Translations under genes and position numbers: made by a program
The notes under the pieces: model-generated
What the model was told of the DNA's origin: nothing
The model's database searches: none
Seen by the model: the letters and a program-made list of their open reading frames with translations, nothing else
Origin: an uncultured Pelagibacteraceae bacterium
GTDB lineage: Bacteria > Pseudomonadota > Alphaproteobacteria > Pelagibacterales > Pelagibacteraceae
Length of the DNA: 34,686 nt
Direction: 5' to 3'
Assembly (NCBI GenBank): GCA_902609645.1
Contig: CACLSS010000010.1
Location: 1-34,686 of the forward strand
Shown here: piece by piece, positions 14,555 through 21,964 of the stretch
Layout: every line of letters starts with the position of its first letter
Position numbering within the stretch: position 1 is the first letter of the stretch

Positions 14555-16986
14555 TATGCTCTTAGTAATTTATTTTCTGAGTCGTAGGGTGAGTCTTCAA
14601 TAATCGAAACCTCATGCATCTTACCTAGAATATCAATTTTTAGCTTTTGTCCAACTTTTGCATATTCAGGTTTTACCATTCCAAGTGCAATAGATTTGTT
14701 TAATCTAAAACCATAATCCCCTCCAGTTGCTCTACCAATTACAGATCCGTTTTCATATATAGGATTGTTACCTAGTACATCAGCATCTGAGACTCCGTGA
14801 ATTTCCATGGTTACTAATTTATTTGAAAAACCTTTTGCTCTCCATTGATCCAGTGCCGCACGTCCAATAAAATCTCCTTTATTTGGATGAATAAATCTAT
14901 CTAAGCCAGACTCGTATGGCGCGTATTCAATCGAAAGTTCTGTACCAACCAACTTGTAAGATTTTTCAACTCTTAAACTATTCATTGCTCTGATACCGTA
15001 TGGTTTAAGATTAAATTCTTTTCCAGCTTCCATAAGTTTATCAAATATATGATTTTGATATTCGATTGGATGATGTAATTCCCAACCAAGCTCGCCAACA
15101 AAATTTACTCTCATCGCATTACAAGGTGCTAAACCAATGTTAATATTTTGGGCACTCAACCATTTAAATTTTTCATTTGAAAAATCTGTTTTAGATACTT
15201 TTTGCATCAGTTGTCTAGCCTTTGGACCTGATACAACAAGTACTCCCATGCTATTAGTTAAATTTTCATATTGAACTGATCCATCTTTTGGCATCCATTT
15301 ATGAATCCAATCATGATCTAATCTTTGGTATGCACCAGCTGAAACTAAATAAAAACTATCTTCAGCCTCTCTCATTATTGTAAATTCAGAATGAACCCCG
15401 CCTTTTGTATTAAGTGCGTGACAAAGATTTATCCTACCAATTTTTTTAGGAAGTTTATTTGCAACAAGTTTATCTAAAAATTCTTCAGCTCCCGGACCTT
15501 TTATTCTGCACTTACCAAATGCAGACATGTCTAATAGTCCTACATTTTCTTTTACGTTTTTACATTCTTTCTCGACACTTTTAAACCAATTTGATCTTCT
15601 GAATGACCAATCATCCTCTTGTTTTTCTCCATCAGTTGCAAAAAAATTTGGTCTTTCCCAACCGAACTTTTGTCCGAAGACTGCTCCAAGTTTTTTCATT
15701 CGATCGTAGCAAGGTGCTTGTCTTAATGGTCTCCCAGCTTCTCTTTCTTCGTCTGGATAATGAATTGTAAATACATTTGCATAAGCTTCTTCATTTTTTT
15801 CCATTAAATAAGATTTAGTTACATAAGATCCGTACCTTCTAGGATCTACACCAAGCATATCTATTGTTGGTTCACCATCTATAATCCATTCTGCTAATTG
15901 CCATCCAGCCCCTCCTGCTGCTGTAATTCCAAAACTATGTCCGTCATTAATCCAAAAGTTTTTCAATCCCCACGCTGGTCCTACCAATGGACTTCCATCG
16001 GGTGTGTAACAAATAGCTCCGTTATAAACTTTTTTAACTCCAACCTCACCAAATGCAGGAACTCTTTTGATAGCTCCTTCAATGTGTGGTGCTAGTCTAT
16101 CTAAATCTTCCTGAAATAATTCATATTCACTATCTTTTGATGGGCCATCAACGTAACAACAAGGTGCACCTTTTTCATATGGACCTAAAATAAATCCACC
16201 TGCTTCTTCTCTCATGTACCATGCGTTATCACTATCTCTTAAAACTCCCATCTCTGGTTTTTTTTCTTTTTGTCTTTTTAAAACTTCTGGGTGTGGTTCT
16301 GTAACAATATATTGATGTTCAACTGGTATCGCTGGAATTTCAATCCCAACCATTTCCCCAGTTTGTCTTGCGAAATTTCCACTACAAGAGACGACATGTT
16401 CACATGAAATAGATCCTTTATCTGTTTCAACAGTCCAACCATCTTTTGTTTGTTTAATTCCCAAAACTGTTGTGTTTCTATAAATTTCTGCTCCGTGGTT
16501 CCTTGCACCAGTTGCTAACGCTTGAGTAAGATCTGCAGGTTGAATGTAACCGTCTTCTGGATGTTGAATTGCTCCTTCAAGTCCTTCTATATTACATAGA
16601 GGCCAAATTTCTTTTACTTGTTCCGGTTTTAAAAATTTAACTTTTACTCCAATTGTTTTGGCAACTCCTGCGTACTGATGATATTCATCCATTCTATCTT
16701 TTGTTTGAGCTAAACGTATGTTTGATACAACGCTGAAACCAACTTTTTTACCAGTTTCTTTTTCTAAAGATTTATAAAGTTGAACAGCATATCGGTGCAA
16801 TTGTCCGACAGAATAACTCATATTAAAAAGTGGAAGCAAACCTGCTGCGTGCCAAGTTGATCCTGAAGTAAGTTCTTTTCTTTCAACTAAAACAACATCT
16901 GACCAACCTTTTTTTGCTAAATGGTAAAGTGTGCTTACGCCTACAGCACCACCACCTACTACTACAACTTTGGCTTTAGATTTCAT
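14554..16986 (-). CDS. dmgdh: Dimethylglycine dehydrogenase-like FAD/GcvT protein
   Basis: A two-part oxidative demethylase: an N-terminal FAD amine oxidase domain (residues about 1-410) and a C-terminal GcvT-type folate-binding domain (about 430-800). The 810 residues match dimethylglycine/sarcosine dehydrogenases. [19 protein letters not shown] near 7-25 binds ADP. H46 in [13 protein letters not shown] corresponds to the histidine that carries covalent FAD in mammalian [17 protein letters not shown] and [14 protein letters not shown] are GcvT blocks. The coupled etfB-etfA-ETF-QO genes support an ETF-dependent dehydrogenase. Since a full sarcosine oxidase is encoded 7 kb away, dimethylglycine is the likelier substrate, but sarcosine dehydrogenase activity cannot be excluded. 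It is not DmdA, which is a stand-alone GcvT protein of about 370 residues. Confidence 0.88.
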   Translation of the reverse strand: MKSKAKVVVVGGGAVGVSTLYHLAKKGWSDVVLVERKELTSGSTWHAAGLLPLFNMSYSVGQLHRYAVQLYKSLEKETGKKVGFSVVSNIRLAQTKDRMDEYHQYAGVAKTIGVKVKFLKPEQVKEIWPLCNIEGLEGAIQHPEDGYIQPADLTQALATGARNHGAEIYRNTTVLGIKQTKDGWTVETDKGSISCEHVVSCSGNFARQTGEMVGIEIPAIPVEHQYIVTEPHPEVLKRQKEKKPEMGVLRDSDNAWYMREEAGGFILGPYEKGAPCCYVDGPSKDSEYELFQEDLDRLAPHIEGAIKRVPAFGEVGVKKVYNGAICYTPDGSPLVGPAWGLKNFWINDGHSFGITAAGGAGWQLAEWIIDGEPTIDMLGVDPRRYGSYVTKSYLMEKNEEAYANVFTIHYPDEEREAGRPLRQAPCYDRMKKLGAVFGQKFGWERPNFFATDGEKQEDDWSFRRSNWFKSVEKECKNVKENVGLLDMSAFGKCRIKGPGAEEFLDKLVANKLPKKIGRINLCHALNTKGGVHSEFTIMREAEDSFYLVSAGAYQRLDHDWIHKWMPKDGSVQYENLTNSMGVLVVSGPKARQLMQKVSKTDFSNEKFKWLSAQNINIGLAPCNAMRVNFVGELGWELHHPIEYQNHIFDKLMEAGKEFNLKPYGIRAMNSLRVEKSYKLVGTELSIEYAPYESGLDRFIHPNKGDFIGRAALDQWRAKGFSNKLVTMEIHGVSDADVLGNNPIYENGSVIGRATGGDYGFRLNKSIALGMVKPEYAKVGQKLKIDILGKMHEVSIIEDSPYDSENKLLRA

Positions 16987-17034
16987 CTTTAGAGAATATG
17001 ATATGTTGATATAGATTTAAATGATTAAAATTGG

Positions 17035-17454
17035 CTATTTTACTTTAGGCCAATAAGAATAACGAGGTTTGCTTGCTGGGAACGCATCTTTCTCCTTAAC
17101 GTTTTTGATATCTTTTAAATGTAAAACCCATCGTGTTTTTGCTTTAACACCTTTAGATTGCAAATTATTTTTTTGGTCAATAATATTTGTTTTGATCAAA
17201 TCTGATTTATCTTGAACTAAAGTTTCTATTGAATCAATTTTTTTTACAATTTTTTGTTTTTCTCTTTGAAACAAGTGTTCAACTGGGAACTTGCCTGTTT
17301 TATGTTTAACACCATAACTTAACCCAGTAGATGCTGCAGAATAGGCCAAGTTCCCTTGGGAAGCAGATGCTGCTGGCCCAAGCATTGGAGTTAAAGATGC
17401 TTGATAACATCCTGACAAAAAAAATAAGGATAGAATCCCTACGAAAATTTTCAT
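17035..17454 (-). CDS. Lipoprotein of unknown function, paralogue of the upstream gene
   Basis: The 139-residue product has a lipoprotein signal: MKIFVGILSLFFLSGC with the lipidated Cys at residue 16. The mature part starts YQASLTPMLGPAASASQGNLA, continues with a KHKTGKFPVEHLF block, then a charged helical stretch (REKQKIVKKIDSIETLV) and a basic/aromatic tail. It is clearly related to the protein encoded just upstream (17553-17927): GCYxxSLT, GPA, and the K(H/K)KTGKxPxEH motif line up. I use the ATG at 17454 to place the signal peptide correctly; an in-frame ATG also lies at 17469. I do not recognise a named family. Confidence 0.75.
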   Translation of the reverse strand: MKIFVGILSLFFLSGCYQASLTPMLGPAASASQGNLAYSAASTGLSYGVKHKTGKFPVEHLFQREKQKIVKKIDSIETLVQDKSDLIKTNIIDQKNNLQSKGVKAKTRWVLHLKDIKNVKEKDAFPASKPRYSYWPKVK

Positions 17455-17552
17455 AGGTGTCAGTAACATAATGTTTGAATTTTAAAAGAAAATTATGAGT
17501 GATATTTCGTTACAGGATATTACTTAGATTAAAAAGTAAACTTAAAGTTGTG

Positions 17553-17927
17553 TTATTTTTTTTTTTGTTTTCCTATAAGTTTCTTATGATTTTTTTCTAT
17601 TCTCGCTTGTAGATTTAGTCCCAAAAGTTGTTTTCTAGTTTTTTCTATCCTTTTATTTATCATAGAACAAAATTCAGGATTCTTAATGCATGGATTGATT
17701 TTAGATTTATTACTATCTAATGTTTTTAATTGTTTTTCACTTAAAACGTGTTCGAAAGGAGTTTTTCCAGTTTTTTTCTTAACTATGTGATTAATTGTTG
17801 TTGATGTTGCTGTTTCAGTTAATTTACCAGATGCGACACCTGTTGCAGGACCTACCATAGTTAACGAGTTGGTGTAACAACCAGTTAAAAATAAACCAAA
17901 AAATAATAACCCTAAGATTTTTTTCAT
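17553..17927 (-). CDS. Lipoprotein of unknown function, first copy of the tandem pair
   Basis: A 124-residue predicted lipoprotein: MKKILGLLFFGLFLTGC with Cys17 as the lipidation site, then YTNSLTMVGPATGVASGKL, the block VKKKTGKTPFEHVL, and a strongly basic C-terminus ending in a lysine run encoded by an 11-A stretch. Two further cysteines occur in PCIKNPEFC and could form a disulfide. The start is well supported by GGAG 7 nt upstream. A promoter candidate lies at 17969-17998. The shared motif with its downstream neighbour, 98 nt away, marks a gene duplication. The function is unknown; envelope location is inferred from the lipobox. Confidence 0.78.
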   Translation of the reverse strand: MKKILGLLFFGLFLTGCYTNSLTMVGPATGVASGKLTETATSTTINHIVKKKTGKTPFEHVLSEKQLKTLDSNKSKINPCIKNPEFCSMINKRIEKTRKQLLGLNLQARIEKNHKKLIGKQKKK

Positions 17928-17968
17928 TCCTTATCTCCAATAACGAATCAATCACAAATCTGGGGATA

Positions 17969-17998
17969 AATATACAGAAGTTTATGCTTTAAATACAA
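17969..17998 (-). promoter_or_regulatory. Candidate promoter for the lipoprotein pair
   Basis: On the minus strand TTGTAT (17998-17993) and TATATT (17974-17969) are spaced 18 bp. The predicted start near 17962 gives a leader of about 35 nt with GGAG before the ATG at 17927. It lies between the 2-hydroxyacid dehydrogenase stop and the lipoprotein start. Confidence 0.4.
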
Positions 17999-18011
17999 CT
18001 TATAGTTTAGG

Positions 18012-18962
18012 CTAATTTATTAGTCTTTTTGGTTTACCTTCAATGCAAGAATTTAAGTTTTCGATCATTTGGTCAAAAAAAATAGAATAATTTTCTTCTG
18101 TAACATAACCAAGATGCGGGGTTAATAATGCGTTAGGTAAAAATCTTAATTTGTGATCTTGAGGTAAAGGTTCTTTGTCAAAAACATCGAGGCCTACCCC
18201 TGCGATAACATCATCCTCTAATGCTTGTATTAAATCTTTTTCATTTATTATTGGTCCTCTTGATGTGTTAATTAAGAAACAAGTCTTCTTCATCATTTTT
18301 AATTCATTTTCAGTAATTAAATTTTTATACCTTTCGCCCAATACAACATGAAGAGATATAATATCTGATTGTCTAATCAATTCTTCTTTACTCATAGGTA
18401 ATACTCCAAGTTTGTCAGCTTCTGACAAATTTAAATTTTCACTCCATGCAACCACCTGCATCCCAAATGCTTTTCCAATTCTTGCTACCTGAGAACCAAT
18501 TTTTCCAAGACCGATTATTCCTAAAATTTTACCTTTTAATTCAAATCCAATAGTAGTTTGCCAATACCCTTGAAACATATTATCAATTTCCTGTTTCATA
18601 TTTCTTACTAAACCAAGAATTAAAGCCCAAGTTATTTCGGCAGTTGGATTGGAATTTATTTCAGTGCCACAAACAATGATTTTTTTACTTTTTGTATAAT
18701 CTAAATCAATTGACTTGTTTCTCATGCCACTAGTTAGGATATATTTTAAGTTTTTAAGTCCTTCTAATAGAGATTTGGTTAGAGGAGTTCTTTCTCTCAT
18801 TATAAATAAGGCATCAAACTTCTCTAAAGCTAAAATTGCTTCAGTTTCACTTTGGAAGGGTTCTTTAAAAATTGTAAATTCAAATTTATCTTTGTATTTA
18901 TCTATATCAATAAATTCCTCAAAAATATTTTGGTAGTCGTCCAAAACTGCAATTTTTATCAT
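18012..18962 (-). CDS. D-isomer-specific 2-hydroxyacid dehydrogenase family protein
   Basis: An NAD(P)-dependent reductase/dehydrogenase of the D-2-hydroxyacid group (glycerate, hydroxypyruvate, phosphoglycerate and similar substrates), 316 residues. The nucleotide motif GIIGLGKIGSQVARIG lies near 148-163. The catalytic set is R235 (in NTSRGPIIN), E264 (in FDKEPLP) and H283 (in LTPHLGYVTEE), all intact. It begins at the base after the stop codon of the upstream DadA-like gene, so the two are coupled and may act on consecutive steps, for example on the 2-keto acid made by amino acid oxidation. No ACT or extra domain is present, so it is unlikely to be the main SerA. The substrate cannot be assigned from sequence. 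Confidence 0.88.
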   Translation of the reverse strand: MIKIAVLDDYQNIFEEFIDIDKYKDKFEFTIFKEPFQSETEAILALEKFDALFIMRERTPLTKSLLEGLKNLKYILTSGMRNKSIDLDYTKSKKIIVCGTEINSNPTAEITWALILGLVRNMKQEIDNMFQGYWQTTIGFELKGKILGIIGLGKIGSQVARIGKAFGMQVVAWSENLNLSEADKLGVLPMSKEELIRQSDIISLHVVLGERYKNLITENELKMMKKTCFLINTSRGPIINEKDLIQALEDDVIAGVGLDVFDKEPLPQDHKLRFLPNALLTPHLGYVTEENYSIFFDQMIENLNSCIEGKPKRLIN

Positions 18963-20210
18963 TTAATTAAATCTCGATGAGCTATAGGGTGATAAATCTA
19001 AATTTGTTTTTTCATTTGCCAAAATACCAGAGACCACCTTGCCAGTAATAGCACCTAGGGTCCAGCCTAAATGTTGGTGGCCGAAAGCATAAACGATGTT
19101 CTTATAATTCTTTGAGGGTCCAATTACTGGAAGGAAATCTGGTAATGTTGGTCTAAAGCCTAACCATTCATCTTTATGTTCTTTTAATTGAGGCAAAAGT
19201 TCTTTTGCGCATTTAACGATATAGTCAATTCTTTTTTTTGAAATAGGATTTTTTAGTCCGCCAAGTTCTACAGTTCCTACAGCTCGAAGACCTTGATTCA
19301 TCGGAGTCAAACCAAATCCACGATCTAAAAAAATAACCGGTCTTGTTAAAAGATTTTCCATACCTTTAAAGTGAACATGATAGCCTCGCTCAGTATCTAG
19401 AGGAATTTTTTCATCAAGCTGATCTGTAAATTTTTTTGAAAAAGCTCCACATGCAATTACTGATTTTTCAAATTTATGATCATTATTTTCTGTTTTTATT
19501 ATAGTTTCATTGTTTGTAGATTGTTTTACTGTTTGAACACTTTCTTTAATATACTTCCCGCCCCTTTCTATAAATAATTCAAATAACTTTTTTACGATAC
19601 CTCCGGGATCTTTAGCGTGATAAGCGTAATCATAATATGCTCCACCATCAAATACTGGTTTCAAATTAGGCTCTAAATCTAAAATTTCCCTAGTATTTAA
19701 TAATTTTTGTTTAACTCCAAAATCTGATCTAACTTTAATCTCTAAATCTCTACTTTTCATGTTTTGATTAGTCCAAACGTAAATGATACCTTTTTTTTCA
19801 ACTAAGTTTGTAATGTCAATTTCTTGAAAAATTTCATCGTATGCATCTAAAGATAAATTTAAAATTTGATGCATGTATTTAGCAGTATGCATCATTGATT
19901 TTTTATTACAGTTTTTTAAATATCCGAGAAACCAAGGAATCATTTTTGGCACGTAGTTCCATTTGAGAGCTAAAGGACCATAAGAACTAAATAACATTTT
20001 TGGTATATCGTATAAAACATCAGGTCTATTTAATTGTAAGATCGCATATGGTGAAAAATGTCCAGCATTACCATATGAAGCCATACTTCCTGGATCTTTC
20101 GGGTCAAAAATAGTTGCCGGAATATTTTTTTTTAATAGTTGAAGTCCAATGCAAACACCTTGTATACCGGCACCAACTATACCAACTGATTTACAAGCGC
20201 TTGATGACAT
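18963..20210 (-). CDS. dadA: D-amino-acid dehydrogenase-like FAD oxidoreductase
   Basis: A 415-residue DAO-fold flavoprotein close to the DadA small subunit in length and layout. The FAD motif VGIVGAGIQGVCIGLQLL (about 8-25) is followed by DPKDPGSMASYGNAGHFSPYAI, a DadA-type block, and PVIFLDRGFGLTPMNQGLRAVGTVELGG further on. The C-terminal FRPTLPDFLPVIGPS and FGHQHLGWTLGAITG fit the group. Such enzymes deaminate D-amino acids at the membrane and pass electrons to quinone. In marine alphaproteobacteria related proteins also act on other secondary amines, so the gene name is tentative. It is 58 nt downstream of the bactofilin stop and abuts the dehydrogenase gene. Confidence 0.82.
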   Translation of the reverse strand: MSSSACKSVGIVGAGIQGVCIGLQLLKKNIPATIFDPKDPGSMASYGNAGHFSPYAILQLNRPDVLYDIPKMLFSSYGPLALKWNYVPKMIPWFLGYLKNCNKKSMMHTAKYMHQILNLSLDAYDEIFQEIDITNLVEKKGIIYVWTNQNMKSRDLEIKVRSDFGVKQKLLNTREILDLEPNLKPVFDGGAYYDYAYHAKDPGGIVKKLFELFIERGGKYIKESVQTVKQSTNNETIIKTENNDHKFEKSVIACGAFSKKFTDQLDEKIPLDTERGYHVHFKGMENLLTRPVIFLDRGFGLTPMNQGLRAVGTVELGGLKNPISKKRIDYIVKCAKELLPQLKEHKDEWLGFRPTLPDFLPVIGPSKNYKNIVYAFGHQHLGWTLGAITGKVVSGILANEKTNLDLSPYSSSRFN

Positions 20211-20268
20211 ATAAAATAGTTATTATGCTAATTCTTGCTTTATTAAATGTGGTGAATTGTACTTCTTT

Positions 20269-20745
20269 TTATGCGTTGCTAGCAACTATTTTAGGACGGC
20301 CTTTTTTAGCAACTTTTTCTTTTTCTTTGTTTTCTTTAGCTTCAATTTCTTCAAGCTTAAATTCATCTTGGGCTGCTTCTAAGCTAGTGCTTTCAGTTTT
20401 TTTAATATAACCATTTATATCAGCGCCTTCTTCAGTTTTTAAAGTTTCGCTAAATAAAATATCGCCTTTAACTACAGCTGTGTTTCCTATTACAATTGTT
20501 TTAGCAACAACTTTTCCCTCTAGATGTCCGTAAATTTCAATTTTATCAGTTTCAACTGGTCCTACAATTGAGCCTGTTTCTTTTATTACAAGATCGTTTG
20601 TGTAAACTGGTCCTTTAATTAAGCCAGCTATATCTATTGCCCCTGATGTTCTTAAAGTACCCTCTAGTGAAAAAGTTTCACTTATTAAAGATCGACCTGT
20701 GTCATTTAAAGGTCTCGGGGCATTTGATTTTTTTGATCCAAACAT
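20269..20745 (-). CDS. Bactofilin
   Basis: A polymer-forming cytoskeletal protein, 158 residues. The beta-helical bactofilin core covers about residues 18-115: SLISETFSLEGTLRTSGAIDIAGLIKG, then TGSIVGPVETDKIEIYGHLEG, then the short-period GNTAVVKGDILFSETLKTEEGADINGYI. Flanking segments are disordered: a proline-containing N-terminus and a charged E/K-rich C-terminus ending KKGRPKIVAS. It lies next to rodA and the mre operon on the same strand, consistent with a role in shape or cell-wall placement, although it is separated by 94 nt and may have its own promoter. Bactofilins assemble without nucleotide. Confidence 0.92.
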   Translation of the reverse strand: MFGSKKSNAPRPLNDTGRSLISETFSLEGTLRTSGAIDIAGLIKGPVYTNDLVIKETGSIVGPVETDKIEIYGHLEGKVVAKTIVIGNTAVVKGDILFSETLKTEEGADINGYIKKTESTSLEAAQDEFKLEEIEAKENKEKEKVAKKGRPKIVASNA

Positions 20746-20760
20746 AATTATAATTAATAT

Positions 20761-20829
20761 TATTTCACCAAATTATATTGATTAATGCAACTGTAGAATT
20801 AGGTTAATTTAGGTCTATTTCACTAAATT
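20761..20829. repeat. Direct repeat pair upstream of the bactofilin gene
   Basis: TATTTCACCAAATT (20761-20774) and TATTTCACTAAATT (20816-20829) differ at one of 14 positions and are 55 bp apart start to start. They lie in the 94-nt gap between the rodA stop and the bactofilin start, where a promoter is expected. A paired binding site is possible; chance in AT-rich DNA is the alternative. Confidence 0.35.
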
Positions 20830-20839
20830 TTAGGTTGTA

Positions 20840-21964
20840 TTATCCTAAAGCTTGATCTTTATGTATCTTGCAACTCATAACAATTCCCAGGCCTATCATT
20901 ATAGCCATCATTGAGGAACCGCCGTAAGACATTATAGGTAAAGGCGCGCCCACTATAGGTATCAATCCTAAAACCATACCCATGTTCACAGCAACATAAA
21001 TAAAGAAAGCTGTAGCAAAACTATAACAATATAATCTACCAAAGCTTGTTCTTAGGGCGTGCCCTATGTTTACAATTCTCCAAGTTATTAAAATATAAAT
21101 TAGTAAAATGCTCATCGAACCAAAAAAGCCAAATTCCTCAGAAAATAATGTAAAAATAAAATCAGTGTGTTTTTCTGGTAGGTAATCTAGATAACTTTGT
21201 GACCCATCTAAAAAACCTTTTCCAAAAAGACCACCAGAACCAATCGCAATTTTTGATTGTGTAATTTGGTATCCTGCACCTAAAGGATCCCTTGATGGAT
21301 CTAAAAAAGTTAAAATTCTTGATTTCTGGTAAGGTTTAAGAAATGAAATAGCTACTGGTGCTGAAAGTAAAAATAGTCCGCCAAGATATGCAAAAAATTT
21401 CATTTTTACACCAGCTAACCAAACAACTATTACACCACCAACTGCAATTAAAAAAGATGTTCCGAGGTCTGGTTGTGTTACCACTAATATTACTGGGAAT
21501 AAAAGTGCTAATAAAGGTTGGGCTAGGTATCTAAATTTATTCACATCGCCTGAAGAAATCTTATGATAATACTTAGCTAAAAATAGTATAAGTCCGATTT
21601 TCATTAATTCAGATGGCTGCAGGTTTAAAAAATAAAGATCTAACCATCTTTGAGAACCTGACGATGTTAAGCCAACATATTTAACTAAAATTAACAAAAA
21701 TAAAACTCCTAGATAAAAAAGTGTAGCAGAACTGTACCAAAAACTTGTTTTTATAAAAGATATAATAAAGAATAATGTAAAAAATATTATAAATCGAATT
21801 ATATGGCTTTTAGTGTGATAGGCAAAATGACCTCCATCAGTAGAATACATTGCAAAAAAACTAATTATACCTATTAAAAAAATACAAATTGTTAAGGTGA
21901 GATCAAGAGAAAATATTTTATCCCTTAAAGTCAAGTGTGATTGTATTGAGCCAGATCTAAACAT
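20840..21964 (-). CDS. rodA: Rod shape-determining peptidoglycan glycosyltransferase RodA
   Basis: SEDS-family glycosyltransferase that builds glycan strands during elongation with its partner PBP2, in the inner membrane. The 374 residues show about ten transmembrane helices and the SEDS signatures: DLYFLNLQPSELMKIGL near 105-120, VVTQPDLGTSFL near 160, SQSYLDYLPEKHTDFIF near 255-270 and the C-terminal GAPLPIMSYGGSSMM near 335-350. The start codon lies inside the end of the PBP2 gene (8-nt overlap), giving tight coupling to that partner. It is the last gene of the leuA-mreBCD-mrdA-rodA run. Confidence 0.97.
   Translation of the reverse strand: MFRSGSIQSHLTLRDKIFSLDLTLTICIFLIGIISFFAMYSTDGGHFAYHTKSHIIRFIIFFTLFFIISFIKTSFWYSSATLFYLGVLFLLILVKYVGLTSSGSQRWLDLYFLNLQPSELMKIGLILFLAKYYHKISSGDVNKFRYLAQPLLALLFPVILVVTQPDLGTSFLIAVGGVIVVWLAGVKMKFFAYLGGLFLLSAPVAISFLKPYQKSRILTFLDPSRDPLGAGYQITQSKIAIGSGGLFGKGFLDGSQSYLDYLPEKHTDFIFTLFSEEFGFFGSMSILLIYILITWRIVNIGHALRTSFGRLYCYSFATAFFIYVAVNMGMVLGLIPIVGAPLPIMSYGGSSMMAIMIGLGIVMSCKIHKDQALG

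Noticed and set aside
14554-16986. DMSP demethylase DmdA
   Set aside because: DmdA is a stand-alone GcvT-fold enzyme. This protein has an N-terminal FAD domain with the covalent-flavin histidine and is coupled to ETF genes, fitting dimethylglycine/sarcosine dehydrogenase.
16987-17034. Glycine riboswitch or other structured leader before the dimethylglycine dehydrogenase gene
   Set aside because: The gap is only 48 nt and shows no glycine-aptamer-like core or stable hairpin. The sox operon leader (2332-2372) is likewise too short.
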